Positions 1 to 6,758 of a stretch of 14,215 nucleotides of DNA are shown here, piece after piece. How positions within the stretch are numbered: the stretch's first letter is position 1; each line of letters starts with the position of its first letter. The notes beneath the pieces are model-generated. The model was not told the DNA's origin, searched no databases, and worked only from the letters and a program-made list of their open reading frames with translations. Source of the DNA: Bacillota bacterium (GTDB taxonomy: Bacteria; Bacillota; Sulfobacillia; Sulfobacillales; Sulfobacillaceae); NCBI GenBank assembly GCA_023488565.1, contig JAMDDZ010000155.1, forward strand, positions 1 through 14,215. The letters are read 5' to 3'. Position numbers and translations under genes: made by a program.

Positions 1-1
1 A

Positions 2-1375
2 TTACAAAGTGACGTACCGCCATTTGGGTTCGATGTTTTAGTGCAAACGCTGGAAGCCGCTTGGGGTCGGCCTATGGCCGATGTGTTGCTGTATATTAAT
101 CCGGAGCCGCTGGCAGCCGCTTCCTTAGGCCAGGTTCATCAAGGCCGCCTATTGACGGGACAAGCGGTGGTCATTAAAGTACGACGTCCCCACGTCGTAG
201 AACAGACGGAATCGGATTTGGCCATTTTAAAACGGTTGGGAGAGTTAGCGCAAAGGCGCACCGAATGGGCGCGACAATACCAAGTCTCAACACTGATTGC
301 CGAACTGTCGCGAACCCTTAGGGAAGAACGAGATTTTAGCGTTGAGGCCGACCATACCGAACGTGCTTTTAAGCAGTATGACGGGCAGCGTGGCATGAGA
401 ATCCCGCAAGTGCTTTGGGAGTGGACGCGGCCTGAAGTATTGGTGTTGGAGGAGGTCACAGGAACCAAGATTAATGAATGGACATCCTCTTGGCTAGCGC
501 CGAGTCAATTGGCAGAAAAATTTGTGGGTGCCGTATACTATCAGATATTTGTTAAAGGATTTTTTCATGCTGATCCCCACCCCGGCAATATTCATGTAAA
601 TGACCGAGGCCAAGTAATTTTTCTTGACTGGGGCCTAGTGGGCAATTTTACTCCAGACATGAGAAAAAAGTCGGTAGATTTAATAATCGGCCTGTCGTTT
701 GGGAAGTCCTCCCGAGTGGTGGACGCCCTTTTAGCACTGGGCGTAATCGAGGGTCAGGTTGATCGTCATGCCTTGTTGCAGGATGTGGATCGGTTACGTC
801 GCCGATATTACGAAGTTGAATTAGAGCAGTTCAACTTGGGCCAGGCGCTGTCAGACATTTTAGCGCTGGCTCAAACCTATCAAATCCGAATTCCTCGCGA
901 ATATACATTGTTGGCCAAGACCGCGGTGACGGTAGATGGCGTAGTCCGCAAGCTCGATCCTCACGCCTCGTTGGTTAATCTGGGGAAACCGCATGCGTTT
1001 GAATTGTTGTGGCAGCGGCTTGCTCCGGGATGGTGGGTGCCAGATGCTGCGGAGACCGTGATGGAGTGGGCCGACGTGGCTACCCGGCTTCCAAGTCAAG
1101 TGGACCGGGCATTGAACACGCTAAGCCAAGGGGAGTTCCGCATCATCCTGGAACACAAAAACTTGGACAAAGTGTTGCAACACTGGGAACGATTGGTCAA
1201 CCGTTTGGCTTTAAGTTTTCTTTTGGCCTCACTAATTGTGGGCACCGGATTAGTGGTGCACCGCAACCAACTGGACGCTTTGACGCACTTTCCTCTGGGT
1301 GAATATGCCTTTATTGCTACATTGGCAATGGGATTGTGGGTTGTGGTCGGTGCTATGCGACGTGGAAAACTATAG
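2..1375 (+). CDS. ABC1/UbiB/AarF-family kinase-like membrane protein (5' partial)
   Basis: The frame is open to the left window edge. The GTG at 41 is not the real start, because the codons before it encode a VPPFGFD stretch that matches the conserved VPPF segment of the family. The N-terminal KxGQ region is therefore lost off the left edge. Visible family marks are an Ala-rich loop (PLAAASLGQVH), the VIKVRRP strand with its lysine at 176-178, the HADPHPGN catalytic loop at about 566-589, and LDWG at about 623-634 in place of the usual LDFG. Two hydrophobic segments near the C-terminus (about 1204-1257 and 1304-1357) look like a membrane hairpin. UbiB-family proteins are atypical kinases or ATPases linked to quinone and isoprenoid-lipid metabolism. 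In bacteria without ubiquinone the substrate is unknown, so I assign no gene symbol. No terminator separates it from the next promoter, so read-through is possible. The family call is firm, the function is not. Confidence 0.9.
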   Translation, partial: LQSDVPPFGFDVLVQTLEAAWGRPMADVLLYINPEPLAAASLGQVHQGRLLTGQAVVIKVRRPHVVEQTESDLAILKRLGELAQRRTEWARQYQVSTLIAELSRTLREERDFSVEADHTERAFKQYDGQRGMRIPQVLWEWTRPEVLVLEEVTGTKINEWTSSWLAPSQLAEKFVGAVYYQIFVKGFFHADPHPGNIHVNDRGQVIFLDWGLVGNFTPDMRKKSVDLIIGLSFGKSSRVVDALLALGVIEGQVDRHALLQDVDRLRRRYYEVELEQFNLGQALSDILALAQTYQIRIPREYTLLAKTAVTVDGVVRKLDPHASLVNLGKPHAFELLWQRLAPGWWVPDAAETVMEWADVATRLPSQVDRALNTLSQGEFRIILEHKNLDKVLQHWERLVNRLALSFLLASLIVGTGLVVHRNQLDALTHFPLGEYAFIATLAMGLWVVVGAMRRGKL

Positions 1376-1382
1376 CTAGCGG

Positions 1383-1412
1383 TTGACAACGATGAACCAC
1401 AGTCGGTATAAT
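1383..1412 (+). promoter_or_regulatory. Sigma-A-type promoter for yceD-rpmF
   Basis: TTGACA at 1383-1388 and TATAAT at 1407-1412 are both perfect consensus hexamers with an 18-bp spacer. The predicted transcription start near 1419 leaves a leader of about 20 nt before the yceD ribosome-binding site. It begins 8 bp after the upstream stop codon. No operator-like repeat is obvious, which suggests strong constitutive expression (inference). Confidence 0.85.
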
Positions 1413-1437
1413 ACGAACAGTTTTGCGAGGTGGAATG

Positions 1438-1965
1438 ATGGAGATACGGGTCTCGGACGTCAAAAAATGGGCGGGACGAGAAGAAACCCTGCATATCGAG
1501 AGTCAGGATTTGGAAGACGCTCAACAGCGTCTGGACTTTCCTTTTCTGTCTCCACTGTTGTTGGACGTTAAGGTGCGCAACACCGGGCATGAATTGTTGG
1601 TGGAATGCCAGGGAACGGTAAAGGTACAAGCCATTTGTTCTCGGTGTTTGGAACCGTTTGTTCTAGAGATACCATTTGAGATTTTTGAGGAATTTCATGA
1701 AGAGGCTGGACCTGACGATCCCATCTTGGATTACCATCGGTTTCTTGGAGACAAAATTAGTTTAGACCTCTTAGTGGCTGACGCAGTTGCGGTAAGTGTG
1801 CCAATGGCGCCTGTATGCTCGGCAGATTGCCGCGGACTTTGTTCCCAATGTGGGGCCAATTTAAATCTTTATCCATGTGACTGCACCACTCCTGCCGATG
1901 ATCGGTGGGGACCCTTAAAAGAATGGGCGGAGTCCCGCCCGGGTCAGCGACAGGACAAGGACTAA
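1438..1965 (+). CDS. yceD: YceD/DUF177 family protein
   Basis: This 175-residue protein is recognised as DUF177 by two cysteine clusters. The first is CSRC at C67/C70. The second is a C-terminal group at C127, C131, C135, C138, C147 and C149, containing the typical DCRGLCSQCGANLN pattern and followed by DDRWGPLKEW. Cysteines in this arrangement suggest metal binding. Family members sit directly before rpmF in many bacteria and have been linked to 23S rRNA or ribosome maturation; the exact role is not settled. Start choice: GAGGTGG at 1427-1433 favours the second of two adjacent ATGs (1438), with 7 nt from its GAGG core. The ATG at 1435 or a TTG at 1423 would sit too close to or inside that site. 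The gene is transcribed from the consensus promoter just upstream and is followed by rpmF after 22 bp, the classic arrangement. Confidence 0.93.
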   Translation: MEIRVSDVKKWAGREETLHIESQDLEDAQQRLDFPFLSPLLLDVKVRNTGHELLVECQGTVKVQAICSRCLEPFVLEIPFEIFEEFHEEAGPDDPILDYHRFLGDKISLDLLVADAVAVSVPMAPVCSADCRGLCSQCGANLNLYPCDCTTPADDRWGPLKEWAESRPGQRQDKD

Positions 1966-1987
1966 CAGGTTTTAGGAGGAATGTTTG

Positions 1988-2167
1988 ATGGCAGTACCGA
2001 AACGGAAGTCGCCTAAGTCTCGCACCCGCACTCGGCGGTCGACATGGAAGTTAACAGCTCCACAGTGGGTTGAATGCCCTAGATGTCATGAGGATCGTAT
2101 GCCACATCATGTGTGCCCGCATTGCGGCTTTTATGACGGCCGGATTGTGGTCAAGCACGATGCATAA
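1988..2167 (+). CDS. rpmF: 50S ribosomal protein L32
   Basis: This 59-residue protein is a structural component of the large ribosomal subunit. The N-terminus (MAVPKRKSPKSRTRTRR) is the standard basic L32 opening, followed by WKLTAPQWVECP. Four cysteines, C30, C33, C43 and C46, form the zinc ribbon, so this is the zinc-binding form of L32. Start: AGGAGGA at 1974-1980 lies 7 nt before the ATG at 1988, and a TTG at 1985 directly before it is not needed. Length is normal for the family. The gene is co-transcribed with yceD, and a hairpin terminator begins at its stop codon. In several bacteria rpmF continues into plsX and fabH; here a terminator and fapR interrupt that link. Confidence 0.97.
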   Translation: MAVPKRKSPKSRTRTRRSTWKLTAPQWVECPRCHEDRMPHHVCPHCGFYDGRIVVKHDA

Positions 2168-2197
2168 AATTCCATGGTTCATCCATGGAATTTTTTT
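2166..2197 (+). terminator. Rho-independent terminator after rpmF
   Basis: An 11 to 12-bp perfect inverted repeat (AAAATTCCATGG, 2166-2177, pairing with CCATGGAATTTT, 2183-2194) encloses the 5-nt loop TTCAT and runs into a T tract ending at 2197. The stem starts inside the rpmF TAA codon. The upstream arm supplies an A tract, so the hairpin could also act in reverse, although no - strand gene needs it. It separates the ribosomal-protein transcript from the lipid genes. Confidence 0.85.
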
Positions 2198-2231
2198 GCA
2201 TTAATATTATCACCGAGTATTAATATATAGT
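2196..2231 (+). promoter_or_regulatory. Probable fapR promoter with candidate FapR operator
   Basis: An AT-rich block lies between the rpmF terminator and the fapR ribosome-binding site. It holds a perfect inverted repeat, ATTAATA (2200-2206) and TATTAAT (2218-2224), with 11 nt between the arms. On the - strand the right arm reads ATTAATACTC, which partly resembles a FapR half-site. One possible promoter is TTAATA (2201-2206), 17 bp, TATATA (2224-2229); TATAGT at 2226-2231 is another -10 choice. The repeat overlaps the -35 and spacer, as expected for a repressor site. FapR is known to repress its own operon and to be released by malonyl-CoA. The inverted repeat is observed; its assignment to FapR is inference. 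Confidence 0.5.
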
Positions 2232-2237
2232 AATAAC

Positions 2238-2246
2238 AAGGAGGTG
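2238..2246 (+). promoter_or_regulatory. Widely spaced ribosome-binding site of fapR
   Basis: AAGGAGGTG is a near-perfect Shine-Dalgarno sequence, but the only credible in-frame start, TTG at 2258, lies 13 nt beyond the GGAGG core. The codons between (GGT, GCC, TGG, TTA, TCA) include no better start. The long spacing and the weak TTG codon may keep repressor levels low (inference). Confidence 0.6.
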
Positions 2247-2257
2247 CCTGGTTATCA

Positions 2258-2842
2258 TTGCGGGTAAGCAAAATTGAACGCCAACGCCAACTGAGAGAGC
2301 TGCTCGGCCAAAATCCGCTGCAAACTGACGAAGAGTTGGCGGAGCATTTTGGGGTGAGCGTACCTACCATAAGACTGGACCGAATGCACCTGGGAATTCC
2401 GGAAATGCGATTGCGATCAGAAAATCTAGCCCGACGCAGCGTGAATCAGGTCAGGGCAATGCATCGCCAGGAAATGGTGGGCGAATTGGTGGATTTAAAC
2501 ATCGGACATAGCGGACGGTCGGTTCTGGATACCGACGCGGCTATGGCTTTTGCGCATACCGGGGTTTTGCGTGGACATTACATTTTTGCTCAGGCTGATT
2601 CCCTGGCTATTGCGGTAGTCGACGGTGATGTTGTGCTTACGGGGCTGGTGAATGCTAAGTTCAAACAGCCGGTGATGGCAGGCGAACAAATTAGCGCTTA
2701 CGCTGAGGTGATTCGCAAGACTGGCCCGCGATGGGTAGTGCTAGTCGAAAGTCAGGTGCGGCAAGAGACAGTATTTCGGGCTAAGTTTGTGGTATTTGCG
2801 GTAGCGGCCTTAACCGTCGCAAAAGGAGGCAGCAGGTTTTGA
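2258..2842 (+). CDS. fapR: Transcription factor FapR (fatty acid/phospholipid synthesis repressor)
   Basis: This 194-residue protein is close to the usual length of about 190. The N-terminal DNA-binding domain (about residues 1-60) has the family pattern MRVSKIERQRQLRELL, then TDEELAEHFGVSVPTIRLDRMHLGIPEMR, in which a DeoR-like helix-turn-helix is visible. The C-terminal half is a hot-dog effector domain, recognisable by GHYIFAQADSLAIAV and by LTGLVNAKFKQPVMAGE. In characterised members this domain binds malonyl-CoA, releasing FapR from DNA and switching on lipid synthesis. The TTG start aligns with the N-terminus of known FapR proteins. The gene heads the run plsX-fabH-degV-fabD and overlaps plsX by 4 bp (TTGA, 2839-2842), so the two are probably translationally coupled. 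Autoregulation is likely from the inverted repeat upstream. Confidence 0.93.
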   Translation: MRVSKIERQRQLRELLGQNPLQTDEELAEHFGVSVPTIRLDRMHLGIPEMRLRSENLARRSVNQVRAMHRQEMVGELVDLNIGHSGRSVLDTDAAMAFAHTGVLRGHYIFAQADSLAIAVVDGDVVLTGLVNAKFKQPVMAGEQISAYAEVIRKTGPRWVVLVESQVRQETVFRAKFVVFAVAALTVAKGGSRF

Positions 2843-3837
2843 AAATTGCCGTGGATGCCATGGGGGGCGACCATGCCCCTGACGCGCCGGTAAAAGGAGC
2901 CCTAGCAGCAATTCAAGAGCAACCATCATTGGATGTCATATTGGTCGGGGAACCGGCCGCGATTCACCGCGTCTTCAATCCCTTGCCAGAACGCGTTACG
3001 GTGTTTCCGGCCTCGCAAGTGATTACTATGGAGGACCGTCCAGTGGCAGCAGTCAAGACAAAACGTGACTCGTCCATGGTGCACATGATTAAACTAGTGG
3101 CCGGAGGCGAAGCGGTGGCAGGAATTTCCGCGGGAAATACAGGGGCGTTAATGACCGCAGGGTTACTTAGTCTGGGACGCATGCCGGGTATTGAACGGCC
3201 AGCGCTATCGGCCATCTTGCCAGTGTTGCAGGGATGGGGCGTCATGCTTTTGGATGTTGGCGCGAACTTGGATCCGAAACCGTCGCAACTGGTGCAATAT
3301 GCTTTAATGGGCTCGGTGTATTGCGAGGAAGTGTTTGGGATGGCTAGACCTAGAGTGGCATTGCTTAATGTGGGAGAAGAGGCGGGAAAAGGCCCCCCGC
3401 TAATCCGTGAAGCGTATCAGTGGCTGAAGTCGACTTCGTTAAATTTCATTGGTAACCTCGAAGCCCGTGAACTCTTGCAGGGTAAAGCCGATGTGGTGAT
3501 CTGCGATGGATTTTCAGGAAATATTGCATTGAAGCTGACAGAGGGAGTGGCCCGGGATATAATGTCCCAATTGCGTCGGGTTATGCTGCGCAATTGGACC
3601 ACCAAATTGGCAACATTGTTTTTAAAGTCAGGTCTTAATGAGCTAAGAACATTACTAGATTATCAAGAATATGGAGGGGCGCCTCTTTTGGGATTGGACC
3701 AGCCCATTTACAAGTGTCATGGGGCCAGTGAGACCAAGGCGTTTCGTATTGCAATCACCATGGCTCACCAATTTGCTGTCTCAGGTAGTCAACAAAGAAT
3801 TAAAGAACGGGTTGTGGGGGAGGAGACCAACGGATGA
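2839..3837 (+). CDS. plsX: Phosphate acyltransferase PlsX
   Basis: PlsX converts acyl-ACP and phosphate to acyl-phosphate, the donor used by the membrane acyltransferase PlsY in the first step of phospholipid synthesis; it is a soluble or peripheral membrane enzyme. The protein is 332 residues, normal for the family. It begins with the PlsX signature MKIAVDAMGGDHAP and continues with ISAGNTGALMTAGLLSLGRM, LLDVGANLDPKP, NFIGNLEARELLQGKADVV and CDGFSGNIALK. The start is TTG at 2839, preceded by AAAAGGAGG at 2821-2829 with 9 nt spacing. It overlaps the fapR stop by 4 bp and its own stop overlaps the fabH ATG (ATGA, 3834-3837). The order fapR-plsX is the standard Bacillota arrangement, and plsX is a classic FapR target. 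Confidence 0.96.
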   Translation: MKIAVDAMGGDHAPDAPVKGALAAIQEQPSLDVILVGEPAAIHRVFNPLPERVTVFPASQVITMEDRPVAAVKTKRDSSMVHMIKLVAGGEAVAGISAGNTGALMTAGLLSLGRMPGIERPALSAILPVLQGWGVMLLDVGANLDPKPSQLVQYALMGSVYCEEVFGMARPRVALLNVGEEAGKGPPLIREAYQWLKSTSLNFIGNLEARELLQGKADVVICDGFSGNIALKLTEGVARDIMSQLRRVMLRNWTTKLATLFLKSGLNELRTLLDYQEYGGAPLLGLDQPIYKCHGASETKAFRIAITMAHQFAVSGSQQRIKERVVGEETNG

Positions 3838-4826
3838 CAAAACGCGCGGTAGTCAAAGGACTGGGGACCTACGCGCCCCCAAGAGTGTTAAACAACCACG
3901 ATCTGGAACGCTTGGTGGATACCAACGATGAATGGATTGTTACACGAACCGGAATCAAGGAGCGCCACATTGCCGACCCTGAGGAGACCACAAGCGATAT
4001 GGCGGAAAAGGCCAGTCGCATTGCACTGCAAGAAGCGGGGATTGAGGGGGATGATCTTGATTTTGTAATTGTTGCGACCAACACCCCCGACACTTTATTT
4101 CCTTCCACCGCTGCGCGTTTGGAGGCCCGTCTATGTGATCATCCGGTTGCCGGGGTGGACTTGCAAGCCGGATGTACTGGACTGATTTACGCCATCGAAA
4201 TGGCTTCGGCCATGATTCAGAGCGGAAATTTTCACCGCATTTTGGTAGTGGGAGCGGATAAGTTAAGCAGCATAACCGATTATCAGGATCGCACCACAGC
4301 GGTGTTGTTTGGTGATGCGGCCGGGGCACTGGTGTTGGAGGGACAAGAATCGACGGAATTTGGCATTTTGGGGTCCTACTTGCGCGCCGATGGCCGTGGG
4401 GGTGACTTATTGGCACTGCCCGCGGGCGGGTCGCGTTTGCCAGCCAGTGCTGCAACGGTTCAAGAGCGTTTGCATTTTCTGAAGATGAACGGGAATGAGA
4501 CATTCCGCTTTGCGGTCAAAGCAATGCCCGAAGCTGTGGAAAAAGTTTTAACCAAGGTAGGCATGACACTGGATGATATGGACCTCTTGGTGCCTCACCA
4601 AGCGAACTTGCGCATTATAGACGCGGCCGTTCGACGTTTTAACTTAGACCCGGACCGGGTGGTTATCAACATCGAGCGCTATGGGAACACCTCGGTGGGA
4701 ACGATTCCCTTAGCGCTTGACGAGGCGCGCCATCAAGGACGGGTACACCGCGGGGATGTGATTGTGTTGGTTGCGTTTGGTGCCGGGCTCACCTGGGGTG
4801 CCAACGTAATTCGCTGGGGACATTAA
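3834..4826 (+). CDS. fabH: 3-oxoacyl-ACP synthase III (FabH)
   Basis: FabH starts fatty-acid chains by condensing a short acyl-CoA with malonyl-ACP. The protein is 330 residues, normal length. The catalytic triad is complete: C114 in DLQAGCTGLIYA, H255 in LLVPHQANLR and N285 in NIERYGNTSVGT. Other family marks are TNDEWIVTRTGIKERH near residue 30 and AVLFGDAAGALVLE near residue 156. GGAGGAG at 3819-3825 lies 8 nt before the ATG at 3834, which overlaps the plsX stop by 4 bp. The chain-starter preference (acetyl or branched, as common in Bacillota) cannot be read reliably from the sequence. In Bacillus subtilis fabH is found apart from the fapR-plsX-fabD-fabG operon; here it is inside. Confidence 0.96.
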   Translation: MTKRAVVKGLGTYAPPRVLNNHDLERLVDTNDEWIVTRTGIKERHIADPEETTSDMAEKASRIALQEAGIEGDDLDFVIVATNTPDTLFPSTAARLEARLCDHPVAGVDLQAGCTGLIYAIEMASAMIQSGNFHRILVVGADKLSSITDYQDRTTAVLFGDAAGALVLEGQESTEFGILGSYLRADGRGGDLLALPAGGSRLPASAATVQERLHFLKMNGNETFRFAVKAMPEAVEKVLTKVGMTLDDMDLLVPHQANLRIIDAAVRRFNLDPDRVVINIERYGNTSVGTIPLALDEARHQGRVHRGDVIVLVAFGAGLTWGANVIRWGH

Positions 4827-4827
4827 C

Positions 4828-5712
4828 ATGAGTGTGGCCATTGTCACCGATTCCACTGCAGACCTGGATCAAGCGTTGTTGACCCAGTATCAGATTACAA
4901 CCATTCCCTTAAGTGTGGCCATTGGAGAAACTTATTACTTGGATCGGGTCGAATTGACACCCACCCAATTCATGGACCGACTGACCCATACCCGAGAGCC
5001 CGTACGTACGGCTGCTCCCGCACCGGGTGCATTTGCCACTGTCTATCGAGAACTTTTGGCCCAGGAGGGTGTCGATTCCATTGTCTCCATCCATTTAAGC
5101 GGAGGCTTAAGTTTTACCGTGAGGGCGGCACAGGCTGGTGCACGGTTGGTAAACGGGGACATAACCGTGATTGACAGTCAGAATGCTAGTGTCGGTTGCG
5201 GTCTCTTGGTGTGGTGGGCGGCCCGCCGTGCCCAACGGGGGGCAACCCAGGGGCAAATTGTCTCTGAGGTTCAGGCACTGGTGCCGAAAATTCAGTTGCT
5301 GTTTGCGCCGGTGACGTTGGAGTATTTGGCGCGGGGCGGGCGCATCGGGCAGGCAGCTCGGTTGATTGGCACGATGCTGGACATGAAACCCATCTTGGAA
5401 GTAGATCATGGGATCATTAAGGCAGCAAAAAAAGTGCGCGGTGTGCGCCACATTATTCCGGCCATGATACAGTTGTTTGGGGAACGTATTACGGAAGGCA
5501 GCGATTGTTTGCTTGCAATAGTAAGTACTACGCCGGTGCCGGAATTGGATCAGTTGTCTCATATGCTATCGGAAAACTACCATATTGTTGCGGAACTGCG
5601 GGCAGAAGCGGGTCCGGTGATTGGAGCTCATGCCGGTCCCGGAGCCTTTGGGGCAATTTTATGTCCTCTGGAAACGGCAGAGGTGGTACAGTGGAATCAA
5701 ACTGAAAGTTAA
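4828..5712 (+). CDS. degV: DegV family protein, probable fatty-acid-binding (FakB-like)
   Basis: This 294-residue protein has the full DegV fold: N-terminal VAIVTDSTADL, SIHLSGGLSFTVRAAQ near residue 87, VIDSQNASVGCGLL, EYLARGGRIGQAARLIGTMLDMKPIL and a C-terminal AGPVIGAHAGPGAFG. Characterised members (FakB) hold a fatty acid that the kinase FakA phosphorylates to acyl-phosphate. Residues at the expected carboxylate-binding positions are present: T61, S91 and H268. The usual TSQPS loop reads TAAPA here. The ATG at 4828 follows the fabH stop after 1 nt, so the gene is embedded in the fatty-acid run. That supports a lipid role, since its proposed product is also the product of PlsX. No FakA/YloV kinase gene lies in the window. 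The DegV family call is firm; the FakB role is inferred from residues and context. Confidence 0.9.
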   Translation: MSVAIVTDSTADLDQALLTQYQITTIPLSVAIGETYYLDRVELTPTQFMDRLTHTREPVRTAAPAPGAFATVYRELLAQEGVDSIVSIHLSGGLSFTVRAAQAGARLVNGDITVIDSQNASVGCGLLVWWAARRAQRGATQGQIVSEVQALVPKIQLLFAPVTLEYLARGGRIGQAARLIGTMLDMKPILEVDHGIIKAAKKVRGVRHIIPAMIQLFGERITEGSDCLLAIVSTTPVPELDQLSHMLSENYHIVAELRAEAGPVIGAHAGPGAFGAILCPLETAEVVQWNQTES

Positions 5713-5735
5713 GTACACCAGTAACAATGAGAGAT

Positions 5736-5742
5736 GGGAGTG
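5736..5742 (+). promoter_or_regulatory. Ribosome-binding site deciding the fabD start
   Basis: GGGAGTG at 5736-5742 has its GGGAG core 8 nt before the TTG at 5749. An ATG at 5734 overlaps this motif and has no comparable site of its own. This favours TTG 5749 as the fabD start. Confidence 0.55.
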
Positions 5743-5748
5743 AAGCAC

Positions 5749-6681
5749 TTGTCCGGCTGGGGCGTGATGTTTCCAGGGCAGGGGTCACAGTTTGTTGGCA
5801 TGGGACAGGCGTTAGTGGCGTCATCAAACGTTATGCGGCGGACGTTTGAAGAAGCCGACGATGCTATTGGTTATAATCTTGGCACGGTGATTCTGGAGGG
5901 CCCTGAAGAGCGCTTGCGGGATACAGAAGTTCAACAACCGGCGATATTGACCTTAAGCGTGGCGATTTGGCGCACCCTCAAGGAATACCGTCCGGATTTT
6001 CTCCCGGTGTTAGGATTTGGGTTGTCTTTGGGAGAATACTCTGCTTACGTTGCATCCGGTGTTTTGACATTGGCAGATGGGGTACGGTTGACCCGAATTC
6101 GGGGCCGAGCCATGCAAGAAGCAGTGCCCAAAGGCGAGGGAGGCATGGTTGCAATATTAGGTCTGAAATCGGATCAAGTCGAAACATTGTGCCGGGAAGC
6201 CTCGCAAGTGGCATTAGTGGAGACTGCTAACTATAATGCTCCGGGTCAGACCGTAGTGTCGGGGCTAAACCCGGGATTGGACATCGTCGAAATTAAGGCC
6301 CGCGAATTAGGTGCGCGGACCGTGCGTTTAGCCGTGAGTGCGCCCTTTCATTGCCGGTTGCTAAAACCCGCCGGTGATGTGCTTGCGGCTGCCCTGTCGG
6401 AAGTTCACCTGGAAGAAGCCGCGTTTCCGGTCTTGGCCAATGTCGACACCGCACCTTGTGTGGCTGCGGAGGACATCGTGCCCCGGTTGATACGACAAGT
6501 GTCGCGTCCGGTGCTATTCGAACACACCGTGGAAAGGGCGCTTAGTTATGATCTGGATGGTTTGGTGGAACTCGGGCCCGGCCGCAGTTTATCGAGTTTG
6601 GTAAAAAAAATAAATCGTCACCAGCGTGTTGTTAACATAGAAGATCCCGATGGTTTGGCTCGAGCCCTTGAACTGGTTTAG
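5749..6681 (+). CDS. fabD: Malonyl-CoA:ACP transacylase (FabD)
   Basis: FabD transfers malonyl from CoA to ACP, supplying the extender for FabH and FabF. From the TTG at 5749 the protein is 310 residues. Marks in order: MFPGQGSQ at the N-terminus, the nucleophile serine in GLSLGEYSAYVASG (S93), the substrate-binding arginine in RIRGRAMQEA (R118), and the catalytic histidine in VSAPFHCRLLKPA (H201). NVDTAPC, QVSRPVLFEH and ELGPGRSLSSLVKKI follow. These numbers nearly match the Escherichia coli enzyme. That, together with the short lead before FPGQG and the GGGAG site 8 nt upstream, favours TTG 5749 over the in-frame ATG at 5734, which would add MGVKH. The usual His before the nucleophile Ser is Leu here. 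The gene follows degV by 36 bp, and its 3' end carries the -35 of a promoter for fabG. Confidence 0.95.
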   Translation: MSGWGVMFPGQGSQFVGMGQALVASSNVMRRTFEEADDAIGYNLGTVILEGPEERLRDTEVQQPAILTLSVAIWRTLKEYRPDFLPVLGFGLSLGEYSAYVASGVLTLADGVRLTRIRGRAMQEAVPKGEGGMVAILGLKSDQVETLCREASQVALVETANYNAPGQTVVSGLNPGLDIVEIKARELGARTVRLAVSAPFHCRLLKPAGDVLAAALSEVHLEEAAFPVLANVDTAPCVAAEDIVPRLIRQVSRPVLFEHTVERALSYDLDGLVELGPGRSLSSLVKKINRHQRVVNIEDPDGLARALELV

Positions 6682-6696
6682 GGTGGAAGCTATAAT
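6668..6696 (+). promoter_or_regulatory. Internal promoter for fabG-acpP-fabF-rnc
   Basis: TTGAAC (6668-6673, inside the fabD 3' end) and TATAAT (6691-6696) are separated by an optimal 17 bp. This gives a likely start near 6703 and a leader of about 56 nt before fabG. The 77-bp fabD-fabG gap is the widest within the lipid run, which supports an independent transcript. No FapR-like repeat is evident around it, so the downstream genes may have a FapR-independent supply (inference). Confidence 0.7.
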
Positions 6697-6758
6697 AGCA
6701 ACGAATTGGGGCCTTAGACGCGTAACAACGCAAAAGGTGACCGTTTCGAGGTGGCGTA

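Noticed and set aside
1096..1629. 177-residue open frame on the - strand across the kinase-like gene and yceD
   Set aside because: It is antisense to two real genes and to a consensus promoter and shows no domain signature.
3955..4503. 182-residue open frame on the - strand inside fabH
   Set aside because: It is fully antisense to a well-supported gene and has low-complexity composition with no motif; it is a by-product of the fabH codon pattern.
6016..6040. FabD nucleophile motif GLSLGEY instead of GHSLGEY as a damaged active site
   Set aside because: The nucleophile Ser, Arg and His are intact, and Leu at this position is, from memory, also found in other Firmicutes FabD proteins; it is not a sign of inactivity.
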